From Oscillospiraceae bacterium (GTDB lineage Bacteria > Bacillota > Clostridia > Oscillospirales > Ruminococcaceae), in contig JAGUQX010000011.1 of NCBI GenBank assembly GCA_030153485.1, forward strand, positions 1 through 64,000: 64,000 nucleotides of DNA. The letters are read 5' to 3'. Below the pieces are notes generated by a model. The model was not told the DNA's origin. It saw only the letters and a program-made list of their open reading frames with translations, and did not search any database. The translations under genes were made by a program, and so were the position numbers. Positions within the stretch are counted from its first letter, which is position 1, and every line of letters starts with the position of its first letter. Positions 26,056 to 35,799 of this stretch are shown one piece after another.

Positions 26056-27356
26056 TGAATGTAAAAGTTATTGGAGCGGGACTTGCTGGATGTGAAGTTG
26101 CTTGGCAATTATCCAAAAAAGGAATATCAGTGGATTTATATGATATGAAACCTTTAAAATATTCTCCAGCACATAGTTATACTGGTTTTGCAGAGCTAGT
26201 TTGCTCAAATTCTTTAAAAGCAAAGAGGATAGAATCTGCTGGAGGACTTTTAAAAGAAGAGATGAGACAATTTGGATCTATTATTTTAGAAGCTGCAGAT
26301 AGCTGTACAGTTGAAGCTGGTGGATCTTTAGCAGTGGATAGGTATAAATTTTCTGATTATATTACAAATAAAATAAAAAACACAAAAAACATCAATATAA
26401 TATCCGAGGAAATTTTAGAGATTCCAAAAGAAGGGATAAGGGTTATTGCAACGGGTCCATTAACATCAGATAACTTATCAAATTCTATATCTAATATTAT
26501 GGGTACAAATAATCTTTATTTTTTTGATGCAGCATCTCCAATAATAAAATTTTCTAGTATAGATATGGAAAAAGCGTTTTATGCATCAAGATATGATAGA
26601 GGGGATGCAGACTATATAAATTGTCCTATGAATAAGAATGAATACGAGATATTTTATACTGCATTAATAAATGCTGAAGTTGTTGAATTAAAGCAGTTTG
26701 AAAAAAAAGACTTTAGAGTATATGAAGGGTGTATGCCAGTAGAAGTTATGGCGAAAAGAGGCGAAGATACAATTAGATATGGACCACTTAAACCAGTTGG
26801 TCTTATCGATCCTAGAACAGATTTTAGACCATATGCTGTTGTACAACTTAGAAAAGAAGATAAAGATGGAACTATGTATAATATAGTTGGATTTCAAACA
26901 AATTTAAAATTTGATGAACAAAAGAAGGTATTTTCGTTGATACCAGGGTTAGAAAATGCAGAATTTGTAAGATATGGCGTTATGCATAGAAACACCTTTA
27001 TCAATAGTCAAAAAGTTTTAAATAATTATTTTGGATTTAAAGAAGATAATAATTTATTTTTCACAGGACAGATTACAGGAGTAGAAGGGTATACAGAATC
27101 TGCTGCTAATGGTATATATGTGGGATATAATATAGGTAAAATATTGTTGGGAGAAGTTCCTTTAATTTTGCCTAGAGAAACAATGATGGGAAGTTTATTT
27201 AATTATGTAACAAATGGAGATTCTAAAAATTTCCAACCAATGGGAAGTAATATGGGAATTTTACCACCTCTTGAAGAAAAAATTAGAGATAAGAAGATTA
27301 AATATCAAAAGCTTGCTTCAAGATCTATGGAAAAGCTTATTTCTATTTTAAACTAA
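26055..27356 (+). CDS. trmFO: methylenetetrahydrofolate-tRNA-(uracil-5-)-methyltransferase
   Basis: 433 aa; makes ribothymidine at position 54 of tRNA using methylene-THF and FAD, the Gram-positive alternative to SAM-dependent TrmA. The FAD-binding motif GAGLAGCEVAWQL is at residues 7-19, and the family blocks AELVCSNSLKAKR, GLIDPRTDFRPYAVVQLR and GQITGVEGYTESAANG are present. It is coupled to topA by a TAATG overlap. Confidence 0.96.
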   Translation: MNVKVIGAGLAGCEVAWQLSKKGISVDLYDMKPLKYSPAHSYTGFAELVCSNSLKAKRIESAGGLLKEEMRQFGSIILEAADSCTVEAGGSLAVDRYKFSDYITNKIKNTKNINIISEEILEIPKEGIRVIATGPLTSDNLSNSISNIMGTNNLYFFDAASPIIKFSSIDMEKAFYASRYDRGDADYINCPMNKNEYEIFYTALINAEVVELKQFEKKDFRVYEGCMPVEVMAKRGEDTIRYGPLKPVGLIDPRTDFRPYAVVQLRKEDKDGTMYNIVGFQTNLKFDEQKKVFSLIPGLENAEFVRYGVMHRNTFINSQKVLNNYFGFKEDNNLFFTGQITGVEGYTESAANGIYVGYNIGKILLGEVPLILPRETMMGSLFNYVTNGDSKNFQPMGSNMGILPPLEEKIRDKKIKYQKLASRSMEKLISILN

Positions 27357-27378
27357 ATATTAGGGAGATACATATATC

Positions 27379-28359
27379 ATGATAATTATAGTTGATTGTT
27401 TTGGAGGAGACCATGCTCCGTTAGAGATATTGAAGGGATGTTCTTATGCTATTAAAGAATATAATCTAGATATATTACTTACAGGGGATAAAGATATTAT
27501 ACATTCCGTATGTGAAAAATATAATATTAGTATGAATAGAATGAATATTGTCCATACTACTGAGGTTATATCGATAGAAGATGATCCTTTATCTATTATA
27601 AAATCCAAATCCAATAGTTCTATGGGTATTGGTCTTAAACTTTTATCAGAAGGAAAAGGAGATGCTTTTTTAAGTGCTGGAAGCACTGGTGCTTTGGTTG
27701 TAGGCGGAAATTTTATTATAAAACGGATAAAAGGGATAAAAAGACCATCATTAGCGCCAATTATACCAAATGATAATGGATGTTATATATTATTAGATGC
27801 AGGGGCAAATATAGACTGCAAACCAGAAATGATATTTCAATTTGCTATTATGGGAAATATATACATGAAAAAAATATTACATGTATCTAATCCAAAAGTT
27901 GGACTTGTAAATATAGGAGAAGAGCCTAGTAAAGGTGGGGATTTACAGATTCAAAGTTATAGTCTATTAGAAAATGGAAATTTTAATTTTATAGGTAATA
28001 TAGAACCAAGAGATATTCCTACTGGGAAAGCACAAATTATTGTTTGTGATGGATTTACAGGAAATGTAATACTTAAATTGACAGAGGGTTTGGGTAAGTC
28101 TATAGCTTATAATTTAAAAAAAATTTTTTATAGTAATTGGATAACTAAAATTGCGGCTATTTTAGTAAAAACAAGATTAGATTATTTTAAAAGTAAGATG
28201 GATTATACAGAATATGGTGGAGCCCCTTTATTAGGTTTAAGAAAACCTGTTATAAAAGCACATGGTAGTTCAAATGCAAAAGCGATAAAAAATGCGATAA
28301 AACAAGCAAAAGATTTTGTGGATAAAAATGTTATAAAAGAAATAGAATCAAGCATATAA
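27379..28359 (+). CDS. plsX: phosphate acyltransferase PlsX
   Basis: 326 aa; converts acyl-ACP to acyl-phosphate for phospholipid synthesis with PlsY. The N-terminus IIVDCFGGDHAPLEILKG and the core blocks GDAFLSAGSTGALVVG, PNDNGCYILLDAGAN and NIEPRDIPTG are typical. In many Firmicutes plsX is followed by fabD, fabG and acpP before rnc; here rnc follows after 27 bp, so acyl-carrier-protein genes must lie elsewhere. Confidence 0.95.
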   Translation: MIIIVDCFGGDHAPLEILKGCSYAIKEYNLDILLTGDKDIIHSVCEKYNISMNRMNIVHTTEVISIEDDPLSIIKSKSNSSMGIGLKLLSEGKGDAFLSAGSTGALVVGGNFIIKRIKGIKRPSLAPIIPNDNGCYILLDAGANIDCKPEMIFQFAIMGNIYMKKILHVSNPKVGLVNIGEEPSKGGDLQIQSYSLLENGNFNFIGNIEPRDIPTGKAQIIVCDGFTGNVILKLTEGLGKSIAYNLKKIFYSNWITKIAAILVKTRLDYFKSKMDYTEYGGAPLLGLRKPVIKAHGSSNAKAIKNAIKQAKDFVDKNVIKEIESSI

Positions 28360-28386
28360 AATAAGTATTTATGGAGAATATATATT

Positions 28387-29070
28387 ATGGATAAGTTTGA
28401 AAAAAAAATAGGTTATGAATTTAAAAATAAAAAATTATATAAAGAAGCTTTAAGTCATTCATCGTATACAAACGAGGGGAAAAGAACACAAAATAATGAA
28501 AGGCTAGAGTTTTTAGGAGACTCTGTTTTGTCTTTAGTAGTGTCAGAAAAGATATTTAAAGATTATAAAGATATGCCTGAAGGAGATTTATCTAAAATAA
28601 GAGCTGGTTTAGTTTGTGAAAAATCATTATGTGATTTTGCTAGATCTGTTAATTTAGGGGAACATATGTTCCTTGGAAAAGGCGAAGAAAGGACAGGAGG
28701 AAGAGATAGACCGTCCATACTAGCGGATGCGTTTGAAGCATTAATTGCCGGTATATATCTTGATGGAGGTCTTGAAAAAGTAAGAATATTTATTTTAAAT
28801 TTTATTCCAAATGATATAGATATAAATAGTTTTAATTCTTTAGAAGATTATAAGACAGCTTTACAAGAAATTATACAACAAAATAAAGAAGAAAAAGTTG
28901 AGTATATACTTATTTGTGAGACAGGACCAGATCATGATAAAATTTTTAATGTTGAAGTTTTATTGAATAGCAATGTTATTGGGAACGGAAAAGGTAAAAG
29001 CAAAAAACAAGCAGAGCAAGATGCAGCAAAACAAGCATTAAGTTTAATGGGATATGATACTATAAATTAG
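28387..29070 (+). CDS. rnc: ribonuclease III
   Basis: 227 aa; cuts double-stranded RNA in rRNA precursors, mRNAs and antisense pairs. The catalytic signature NERLEFLGDSVLSLVVSE holds metal ligands Glu41 and Asp45; the second pair is in ILADAFEALIAGIYLDGG. A double-stranded RNA-binding domain occupies about 155-225 (ending KSKKQAEQDAAKQALSLMG). It lies between plsX and smc as usual. The long perfect hairpins at gene ends in this region would be potential substrates. Confidence 0.97.
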   Translation: MDKFEKKIGYEFKNKKLYKEALSHSSYTNEGKRTQNNERLEFLGDSVLSLVVSEKIFKDYKDMPEGDLSKIRAGLVCEKSLCDFARSVNLGEHMFLGKGEERTGGRDRPSILADAFEALIAGIYLDGGLEKVRIFILNFIPNDIDINSFNSLEDYKTALQEIIQQNKEEKVEYILICETGPDHDKIFNVEVLLNSNVIGNGKGKSKKQAEQDAAKQALSLMGYDTIN

Positions 29071-29125
29071 AAAATAGAAATATACAAAATATATTTTTAA
29101 AATATGTTTTGTATATTTCTATTTT
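29071..29125 (+). terminator. long hairpin terminator after rnc
   Basis: 27-bp arms with a single T/G position (a wobble pair in the plus-strand RNA) and one central base. It starts at the base right after the rnc TAG stop and carries T-runs on its distal side. It separates the plsX-rnc unit from smc, which has its own promoter. Confidence 0.85.
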
Positions 29126-29131
29126 ATTTTA

Positions 29132-29160
29132 TAGAAAAAAATTTTTTAAAATAGTATAAT
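29132..29160 (+). promoter_or_regulatory. promoter candidate for smc
   Basis: TAGAAA (29132-29137), a 17-bp spacer and TATAAT (29155-29160). The -10 lies inside a 16-bp palindrome (29154-29169) that could be a regulator site. The Shine-Dalgarno of smc follows at 29178. Confidence 0.5.
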
Positions 29161-29190
29161 ATATTATACGATTTTTTAGGAGGATTGCAG

Positions 29191-32100
29191 TTGTTATTAA
29201 AATCATTAGAAGTTTATGGATTTAAATCTTTTGCTAACAGAACAAAACTTACATTTAATATAGGACTGACAGCTGTAATTGGACCTAACGGAAGTGGAAA
29301 AAGTAATATTAGTGATTCTATTAGATGGGTTTTAGGAGAACAATCTAGTAAAAGTTTACGTGGTGGTAAAATGGAAGATGTAATATTTTCTGGATCTAAA
29401 AATAGAAAAGCAATAGGTTATGCAGAAGTTTCTTTAGAATTTGACAATAAAGATAGAACTCTTTCTGTGGATAGCGACCAAGTTGTAATAACGAGAAAAT
29501 ATTACAGATCATCTGAAAGTGAATATAAAATAAACGGGGAAAATGTTCGTTTAAAAGATATCCATGAACTCCTAATGGATACAGGAATAGGCAGAGAAGG
29601 ATATTCTATAATAGGTCAGGGGAAGATATCTGAAATTGTTTCTGCAAAAAGTGATGAAAGAAGAGAGATATTTGAAGAAGCATCTGGAATCACAAAATTT
29701 AGATATAAAAAAAATGAAGCAGAAAAAAAATTGTATCAAGCAGAAGAAAATATGATTAGATTAATGGATATTTTAAATGAATTAGAGTGTAGGGTTAAAC
29801 CTTTAAGAAAACAATCAGAAAAGGCAAAAGAATATCTTGCTTTATTTGAAAAGAAGAAAAAAATTGATATATCTATATGGATATATCAATTAAATGAAGA
29901 TAAAAAAAATATTGATATACAAGATGATAAAATAATAATTGCAAATGATAATTATAGAGATATAGTTATCGAGCTAGAATCTATAGAAGAAAAAATAAAT
30001 AATAAACAATTATCTATACAAAATATATTTTTAAATTCAGAAAAACAAAGGATGGAAAAATCAAAATTAGAAGAAAATCTATCCTCTAGCAGATCAAATT
30101 TGGCAGTATTAAAAAATGAAAACAAACATAGTCTTGAAATACTAGATAAATTAAAAAATACTTTAGATGATACTATTAATTTAAATAAAAAATTAGAAAA
30201 AACATATTTTAATAAAAATATTGAGACTGAAAGATATAAAAGTGATCTTTTAAAAATAATAGAATTAGTTGAAAAAGAAAAAAAATATAATCAAGAATTA
30301 TCCGTACAATTAAACCAGAATAACATATTAACAAATAAACATAATGATATATTAAATGATATATCTATAAAAAAATCTAAATATGATATATCAATAGAAA
30401 ATTCTTTATATATTATAGATGAAATAGAAGATAAAATTAATAACCTTAAAACTAATATAGATTTTTTAGAGATAGAAAACAATTCCTTATGTAAAGAAAA
30501 AGAAAATTTAGATAAAATTATATTTAAATTAGAAAAAAACATATCTATTTTAGTTAAAGAAAAAACGCTAATAGATAGTAGACTTAAAAACATGGATAAA
30601 AACAGAGATGATTTAAGGAATAAATTTAATGAATATAATATATCCACTGAATCTAACCGACAAAAATTAGACTTATTGGAAAATTATGAATCTAATTTTG
30701 AAGGGTATAATTATAGTGTGAAATATGTTATGGGAGAGGTTAAGAAGAATAAGGATATAGAAATTTATGGAACTATTTCACAAATAATTGAAGTAGATAA
30801 TATATATTCATTAGCTATAGAAACATCCCTTGGAGGATCTTTGCAAAATATAGTTGTCGACAATGATTGTTCTGCAAAATTGATTATAGAAGAATTAAAA
30901 TCAAACAAAATGGGTAGAGTTACTATATTACCCATATCTACTATAAAACCTAGAAAGTTTATTCAAGAAAATTTAGATTTAATGGATGGATATATTGGTG
31001 TAGGATCTGACTTGATAATAAATGAAAAAATATATGATAATATTATAAAAAATTTATTGGGAAATGTAGCAATAGTAAAAAATTTAGAAGTTGGTTATAA
31101 AATAGCATCTAAATATGGATATTCGTTTAAAATTGTTACATTAGATGGGCAGGTAATAAATTTTGGAGGATCATTTACAGGAGGATCTTCTAATATAAAA
31201 AGAAGTTTTTTAGGTAGAAAAAATGAAATTATTTCATTGAAAAAAGTTTTAATAGGTAGCGAAAAAAAACATAATTTTTATATAAAAGAGATATCTTTAT
31301 TAGAAGATAATATTTCTATAGATAAAAACAAAAGAATAGATAATCAAAATATTTTGGAGAATTTATTAGAAGAAATAAATATAAAAAAATTGGATAATAA
31401 TAAAATTCAAAATAAAATTCAAAATAATACTGAACATATCCAAGATAGTATAGATAAATTAAAAAATAGTGAAAAAAGATATAAAGATAATGATTACAAT
31501 ATAAAGAAAATTAAAGATGATTTATTAAATTTAGAAGAAATAAAAAATAAAAATATTAATAGTATAAAATTTTTATTAGACCAAATTAAAACTAACACTA
31601 ATATGTATAATAGTAGTGTTAAAAAATTAAATGAGTATTCATTTAAAAAGATGAGTTTAGAGAAGGACATATCTGTTTTACAAGAGTCTATGATAGAAAT
31701 ATCTGAAAATATTAATAATAATAATAATAATAAATTATCTATACATATAGAAAATCAAGAAATAGAAAATAAATTTATATATATAAAAAAAAGCATAGTA
31801 GAGAATATAGAAAATATTAATAATTTAAATGATAAAATTTTAAAAATTGATGATAATATAAAAATATCATTAGAGAAAAAAGAAGTCTTAGAAAAAGAAT
31901 TATTTAAAGATATAAATAGCCAAAAAACTATCAATTTATCAAAAGAAGGTATTTCTAGAGAAATAATAAGGCTAGAAGAGCATAGAGAGAACATAAAAAA
32001 AGAATATAATAATATAATTAGTTTAATGTGGGATGAATATGAAATTACACAATCTGAGGGATTAAATATAGAATGTAATATAAAAAATATAAATATTTTA

Positions 32101-32751
32101 AAAAAAAATCTTGTTGATATAAAGGCTAGTATAAAAAAATTAGGACATGTAAATATAGATTCTATAGAAGAATATAAAGAAGTTTCTGATAGATATAATT
32201 TTTTAAAAGGTCAGATAGATGATATAGAAAAATCAAAAAAAGAGTTGTTTATAATAATAGATGAAGTTATTAGCAAGATGAAAGAAATTTTTCAAGAAAA
32301 TTTTAATAAAATAAATAGTCATTTTATGGAAATTTTTATAAGTTTATTTGGAGGAGGAAGCGGTGAGCTTAGATTAATTGATCCTAATAATGTTCTTGAA
32401 TCTGGAATAGAAATATATGTACAGCCACCTGGCAAGATAATAAAAAATTTAGTTTCTTTATCAGGAGGAGAACAATCGTTAGTTGCTATATGCATATATT
32501 TTGCAATACTAAAAGTTAAACCATCTCCTTTTTGTGTTTTAGATGAAATAGAAGCTGCTTTAGACGATGCAAATGTTTGTAGATATGCACAATATTTAAA
32601 AAATATGAGTAATAGCACACAATTTATAGCGATTACTCATAGAAGAGGGACGATGGAGGAAGCTGATATTTTATATGGAGTTACTATGCAACAAGAGGGA
32701 GTTTCGTGTTTATTGGAATTAGATATAAAAAAAATAGAATCAATTTTATAA
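29191..32751 (+). CDS. smc: chromosome segregation ATPase SMC
   Basis: 1186 aa; the condensin subunit that organises and separates chromosomes with ScpA and ScpB. The N-terminal head has GPNGSGKSN (31-39). Two long coiled coils flank a hinge (about 525-665), and the C-terminal head has the signature LSGGEQS (about 1090) and the Walker B stretch CVLDEIEAALDD. The TTG at 29191 is taken as start because AGGAGG ends seven bases before it; an in-frame TTG at 29185 would be too close. The coiled coils are very rich in Asn, Lys and Ile, in line with the base composition. Confidence 0.97.
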   Translation: MLLKSLEVYGFKSFANRTKLTFNIGLTAVIGPNGSGKSNISDSIRWVLGEQSSKSLRGGKMEDVIFSGSKNRKAIGYAEVSLEFDNKDRTLSVDSDQVVITRKYYRSSESEYKINGENVRLKDIHELLMDTGIGREGYSIIGQGKISEIVSAKSDERREIFEEASGITKFRYKKNEAEKKLYQAEENMIRLMDILNELECRVKPLRKQSEKAKEYLALFEKKKKIDISIWIYQLNEDKKNIDIQDDKIIIANDNYRDIVIELESIEEKINNKQLSIQNIFLNSEKQRMEKSKLEENLSSSRSNLAVLKNENKHSLEILDKLKNTLDDTINLNKKLEKTYFNKNIETERYKSDLLKIIELVEKEKKYNQELSVQLNQNNILTNKHNDILNDISIKKSKYDISIENSLYIIDEIEDKINNLKTNIDFLEIENNSLCKEKENLDKIIFKLEKNISILVKEKTLIDSRLKNMDKNRDDLRNKFNEYNISTESNRQKLDLLENYESNFEGYNYSVKYVMGEVKKNKDIEIYGTISQIIEVDNIYSLAIETSLGGSLQNIVVDNDCSAKLIIEELKSNKMGRVTILPISTIKPRKFIQENLDLMDGYIGVGSDLIINEKIYDNIIKNLLGNVAIVKNLEVGYKIASKYGYSFKIVTLDGQVINFGGSFTGGSSNIKRSFLGRKNEIISLKKVLIGSEKKHNFYIKEISLLEDNISIDKNKRIDNQNILENLLEEINIKKLDNNKIQNKIQNNTEHIQDSIDKLKNSEKRYKDNDYNIKKIKDDLLNLEEIKNKNINSIKFLLDQIKTNTNMYNSSVKKLNEYSFKKMSLEKDISVLQESMIEISENINNNNNNKLSIHIENQEIENKFIYIKKSIVENIENINNLNDKILKIDDNIKISLEKKEVLEKELFKDINSQKTINLSKEGISREIIRLEEHRENIKKEYNNIISLMWDEYEITQSEGLNIECNIKNINILKKNLVDIKASIKKLGHVNIDSIEEYKEVSDRYNFLKGQIDDIEKSKKELFIIIDEVISKMKEIFQENFNKINSHFMEIFISLFGGGSGELRLIDPNNVLESGIEIYVQPPGKIIKNLVSLSGGEQSLVAICIYFAILKVKPSPFCVLDEIEAALDDANVCRYAQYLKNMSNSTQFIAITHRRGTMEEADILYGVTMQQEGVSCLLELDIKKIESIL

Positions 32752-32775
32752 TAAAAAAATTTGGGGGTTTTATTT

Positions 32776-33678
32776 GTGGGATTATTTTCAAAGATAAAAG
32801 AAGGACTTAAAAAAACAAAAGATAGTATGATGAAAAAGGTAGAAAGTGTTATAAATTCTTTTGTTAAAATAGATGAAAACTTATTCGAAGAATTAGAAGA
32901 AACTTTAATAATGAGTGATATAGGATATAATACATCTGTTTTTATCTGCTCTGAATTAAGAAAAAAAGTTAAAGAAACGGGAACAAAAGATGCTAATAAT
33001 GTAAAAAAATTACTAAAAGATATAATTTCTAATATTTTAAATACTCAAGATGAAGAAGTGATAGATGAAAAAAAGATTATAGTTTTAATAGGAGTTAATG
33101 GAGTTGGCAAAACAACAACTATAGGCAAACTATCAAATATATATAAAACAGAGGGTAAAAAAGTATTAATAGCAGCGGCAGATACGTTTAGAGCAGCAGC
33201 TATAGAGCAGTTAGATGTTTGGGCAAAAAGGTCTGATGTTGATATTATAAAGCATAAAAATGGTTCTGATCCTGCTTCTGTGATATTTGATAGTATTATT
33301 TCTGGAAAATCTAAAAATTATGATATAATATTGTGTGATACAGCAGGAAGATTACATAATAAAAATAATCTAATGAAAGAATTAGAGAAGGTAAATAGAA
33401 TTATAGATAGAGAAAAAGGAGAATATAAAAAAGAAATATTATTAGTTTTGGATGCAACCACAGGACAGAATGCGATAAATCAAGCAATAGAATTTAAGGA
33501 AGTTGCAGATATAACTGGCATAGTTTTAACAAAATTAGACGGGACAGCAAAAGGTGGAATAGTTATACCTATTAAATATGATATAGGAATACCAATTAAA
33601 TATGTTGGTGTAGGTGAGCAGCTAGATGATTTACAAATTTTTGATGCTAATGAATTTACAGATGGTCTTTTTGATTAG
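32776..33678 (+). CDS. ftsY: signal recognition particle receptor FtsY
   Basis: 300 aa; the membrane-side GTPase that accepts ribosome-SRP complexes. An N helical bundle precedes the G domain with GVNGVGKTTTIGKL (106-119), ADTFRAAAIEQLDVWA, CDTAGRLHNKNNL and TKLDGTAKGG. The acidic A domain is almost absent, as in other Gram-positive FtsY. The GTG is preferred to an upstream in-frame TTG because GGGGG lies between them and MGLFSKIKEGLKKT is a typical beginning. It follows smc closely. ylxM-ffh, the usual followers, are absent. Confidence 0.96.
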   Translation: MGLFSKIKEGLKKTKDSMMKKVESVINSFVKIDENLFEELEETLIMSDIGYNTSVFICSELRKKVKETGTKDANNVKKLLKDIISNILNTQDEEVIDEKKIIVLIGVNGVGKTTTIGKLSNIYKTEGKKVLIAAADTFRAAAIEQLDVWAKRSDVDIIKHKNGSDPASVIFDSIISGKSKNYDIILCDTAGRLHNKNNLMKELEKVNRIIDREKGEYKKEILLVLDATTGQNAINQAIEFKEVADITGIVLTKLDGTAKGGIVIPIKYDIGIPIKYVGVGEQLDDLQIFDANEFTDGLFD

Positions 33679-33706
33679 CTATTAATAACAGGGGGTAATT
33701 TTAAGT

Positions 33707-34297
33707 ATGGATATTGTTGTAGCTACAAATAATTCTCATAAATTAATAGAATTTAACAGAATATTAGAATTAGATAAAATAAATTTATTATCGCTAAAAG
33801 ATGAAAATTATAATGATCATATAGATGAATCTGGAAGAACTTTTAAAGAAAATTCTAGAATCAAAGCAGAAGAGGTATACTTAAAGTTAAAAAAACCAAC
33901 TATTTCTGATGATAGTGGCTTAGAAATAAATTTTTTAAATAATGAACCAGGTATATATTCTGCTAGATATGGTGGAGAAGATTTGACAGATAAAGAAAGG
34001 TGTTCTATAATCCTTGATAGAATGAAAGGTGTTCCTAAGCAAGATAGGGTGGCTAGGTTTATCTGTTGTATAAGCTATATAAATAAAAAAGGTGTTTTAT
34101 TTCAAGTAGAAGAAACATGCGAGGGATATATATCTGAGACATATATAGGGGAGAATGGGTTTGGATATGATCCAATTTTTTTAGTGGATGATGTTTGTTT
34201 TGGATTAATTAGCGGATTTCAAAAAGATATAATAAGTCATAGAGGCAAAGCAATTAGAAAGATTAAAAAATATATTTTAGAAAAGGTTGTTGAATAA
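33707..34297 (+). CDS. rdgB: XTP/dITP diphosphatase (Ham1/RdgB family)
   Basis: 196 aa; removes deaminated purine nucleotides (dITP, XTP) from the pool by hydrolysis to the monophosphate. Typical motifs are VVATNNSHKLIEFNRIL at the N-terminus, SDDSGLEINFLNNEPGIYSA and GFGYDPIFLVDD, with SHRGKAIRK near the end. It is followed by yhbY with one base between stop and start. Confidence 0.95.
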   Translation: MDIVVATNNSHKLIEFNRILELDKINLLSLKDENYNDHIDESGRTFKENSRIKAEEVYLKLKKPTISDDSGLEINFLNNEPGIYSARYGGEDLTDKERCSIILDRMKGVPKQDRVARFICCISYINKKGVLFQVEETCEGYISETYIGENGFGYDPIFLVDDVCFGLISGFQKDIISHRGKAIRKIKKYILEKVVE

Positions 34298-34298
34298 A

Positions 34299-34589
34299 AT
34301 GAATAGTAAACTTAGAAGCCAATTAAAAGGTATAGGAAGTAAAACACAAGCGGTTATGCAACTAGGCAAAAATGGAATAGGAGAAGATTTTTTGGCTCAG
34401 GTGGAACAGTTATTAGAAGTTAGAGAAATATTAAAAATTAGTGTTTTAGATAATAATATGGATGATATTAAAGATTTATCTAGAGAGATATCATCAAAAA
34501 CAGAAAGTGAAGTAGTTCAAGTTATAGGTAGGAAGATAGTTTTATTTAAAAGAAATATAAAAGAACCAGTTTTAAAGTTAAAAATTTAG
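34299..34589 (+). CDS. yhbY: CRM-domain RNA-binding protein YhbY
   Basis: 96 aa; a small protein of the CRS1/YhbY family that binds pre-50S ribosomal particles. Nearly the whole length is one CRM domain with QLGKNGIGEDFLAQVEQLLE and the GRKIVLFKR end. Two TTG codons lie upstream in frame, but the ATG just after the rdgB stop matches family N-termini (MNSKLRSQL). It precedes nadD, the common order. Confidence 0.93.
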   Translation: MNSKLRSQLKGIGSKTQAVMQLGKNGIGEDFLAQVEQLLEVREILKISVLDNNMDDIKDLSREISSKTESEVVQVIGRKIVLFKRNIKEPVLKLKI

Positions 34590-34605
34590 GATATAAAGGA
34601 TATTT

Positions 34606-35217
34606 ATGATAAAACAAATAGGAATATATGGGGGAACATTTGATCCGATACATGAGGGGCATAGATTATTCATTACTCAGATATTAGATATATGTAAATT
34701 AGATACTATTATGATTATTCCATCTAATAATCCTCCTCATAAAAAATTTGTAAACATAACTCCTTTTTATCATAGGTATGAGATGTGCCATCTTGCATTT
34801 AAAGATATTCAAAATATTATTATTAGTGATATAGAAAAACATATTATAGGTCTAAATTATTCTATAAATACATTAGATATAATAAAAAAACAAAATATGG
34901 ATTCTTCTATATTTTTAATTATGGGATCGGATATGTTTTTAGGATTTAAAACTTGGTATATGTATAAAAAAATATTAAAGATATATAATTTAATTGTTTG
35001 TTGTAGAAAAGAAGAAGATGTATATAAGGTATATGAACACAAGAAAACTTTTGATTCTTTATATAATATAGAGATAATTAATATTAATATAATTGATATT
35101 TCATCTAGCCAAATTAGAAAAAATTTTTTTACTAATTTTAACTATACAAAAAAATATTTGCATAAAGATGTATTAAATTATATAATTAGAAACGAGTTAT
35201 ATGGAAAAAGATTTTGA
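34606..35217 (+). CDS. nadD: nicotinate-nucleotide adenylyltransferase
   Basis: 203 aa; adenylates nicotinate mononucleotide to deamido-NAD in NAD synthesis. The nucleotidyltransferase motif GGTFDPIHEGH (9-19), the PSNNPPHKK loop and the C-terminal ISSSQIRKN motif are all present. The gene overlaps yqeK by 17 bp, so the two are translated together. Confidence 0.95.
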   Translation: MIKQIGIYGGTFDPIHEGHRLFITQILDICKLDTIMIIPSNNPPHKKFVNITPFYHRYEMCHLAFKDIQNIIISDIEKHIIGLNYSINTLDIIKKQNMDSSIFLIMGSDMFLGFKTWYMYKKILKIYNLIVCCRKEEDVYKVYEHKKTFDSLYNIEIININIIDISSSQIRKNFFTNFNYTKKYLHKDVLNYIIRNELYGKRF

Positions 35218-35764
35218 TTTAGATTATATGAAATATACCTTAAAAAAATTTGTTAACCATAATAGATATTTACATAGTATTAATGTTAGCTGTATGGCGG
35301 AAGAGCTTGGGCTTATAAATAAATTAAATATTATACATTGTAAAATTGCTGGATTACTCCATGATATTATGAAAGATATGCCTATCGAGTTTCTTTTAAA
35401 TGTAATAAAAACAGAGGATGCTATTAATTTTAATTTATATAAAAAAGAAATATGTATTCTACACGGTTTAGCAGGAGCAATTTATGTAAAAAACACTTTT
35501 AATATAAATAATAATGATATCTATAATTCTATAAAATACCATACAGTAGGTAGAGTGGATATGAGTGATATAGAGAAGGTTATATTTGTTTCCGATTCTA
35601 TATCATATGATAGAGATTATAAAGATGTTGAAAGATTACGAAAATTGGCTTTTGAAGATATTGATATTGCAGTTAGAGAGGTTTGTATTAGTAAAATTTT
35701 TTTATTAGTCAAAAGTAAAAAAAGAATACATTTTAATACTTTGGAATTATATCATTCTTTTTAA
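35201..35764 (+). CDS. yqeK: HD-domain bis(5'-nucleosyl)-tetraphosphatase YqeK
   Basis: 187 aa; an HD hydrolase that symmetrically cleaves Ap4A and related dinucleotides. The metal-binding residues are in HNRYLHSINVS, GLLHDIMKDM (His54, Asp55), ILHGLAGAIY and the KYHTVGR block; FVSDSISYDRDYKDVERLR is a family signature. The start at 35201 overlaps nadD; an ATG at 35228 is also possible and neither has a strong ribosome site. The nadD-yqeK pairing is near universal in Firmicutes. Confidence 0.93.
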   Translation: MEKDFDLDYMKYTLKKFVNHNRYLHSINVSCMAEELGLINKLNIIHCKIAGLLHDIMKDMPIEFLLNVIKTEDAINFNLYKKEICILHGLAGAIYVKNTFNINNNDIYNSIKYHTVGRVDMSDIEKVIFVSDSISYDRDYKDVERLRKLAFEDIDIAVREVCISKIFLLVKSKKRIHFNTLELYHSF

Positions 35765-35799
35765 TATAAATAGATCATTAGTGAAAGGATTTATTGTTT

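Noticed and set aside
29154..29169. 16-bp palindrome at the smc -10 box as a specific repressor site
   Set aside because: It consists almost only of A and T, and such short symmetric stretches are frequent in DNA of this composition; kept only as a note on the promoter.
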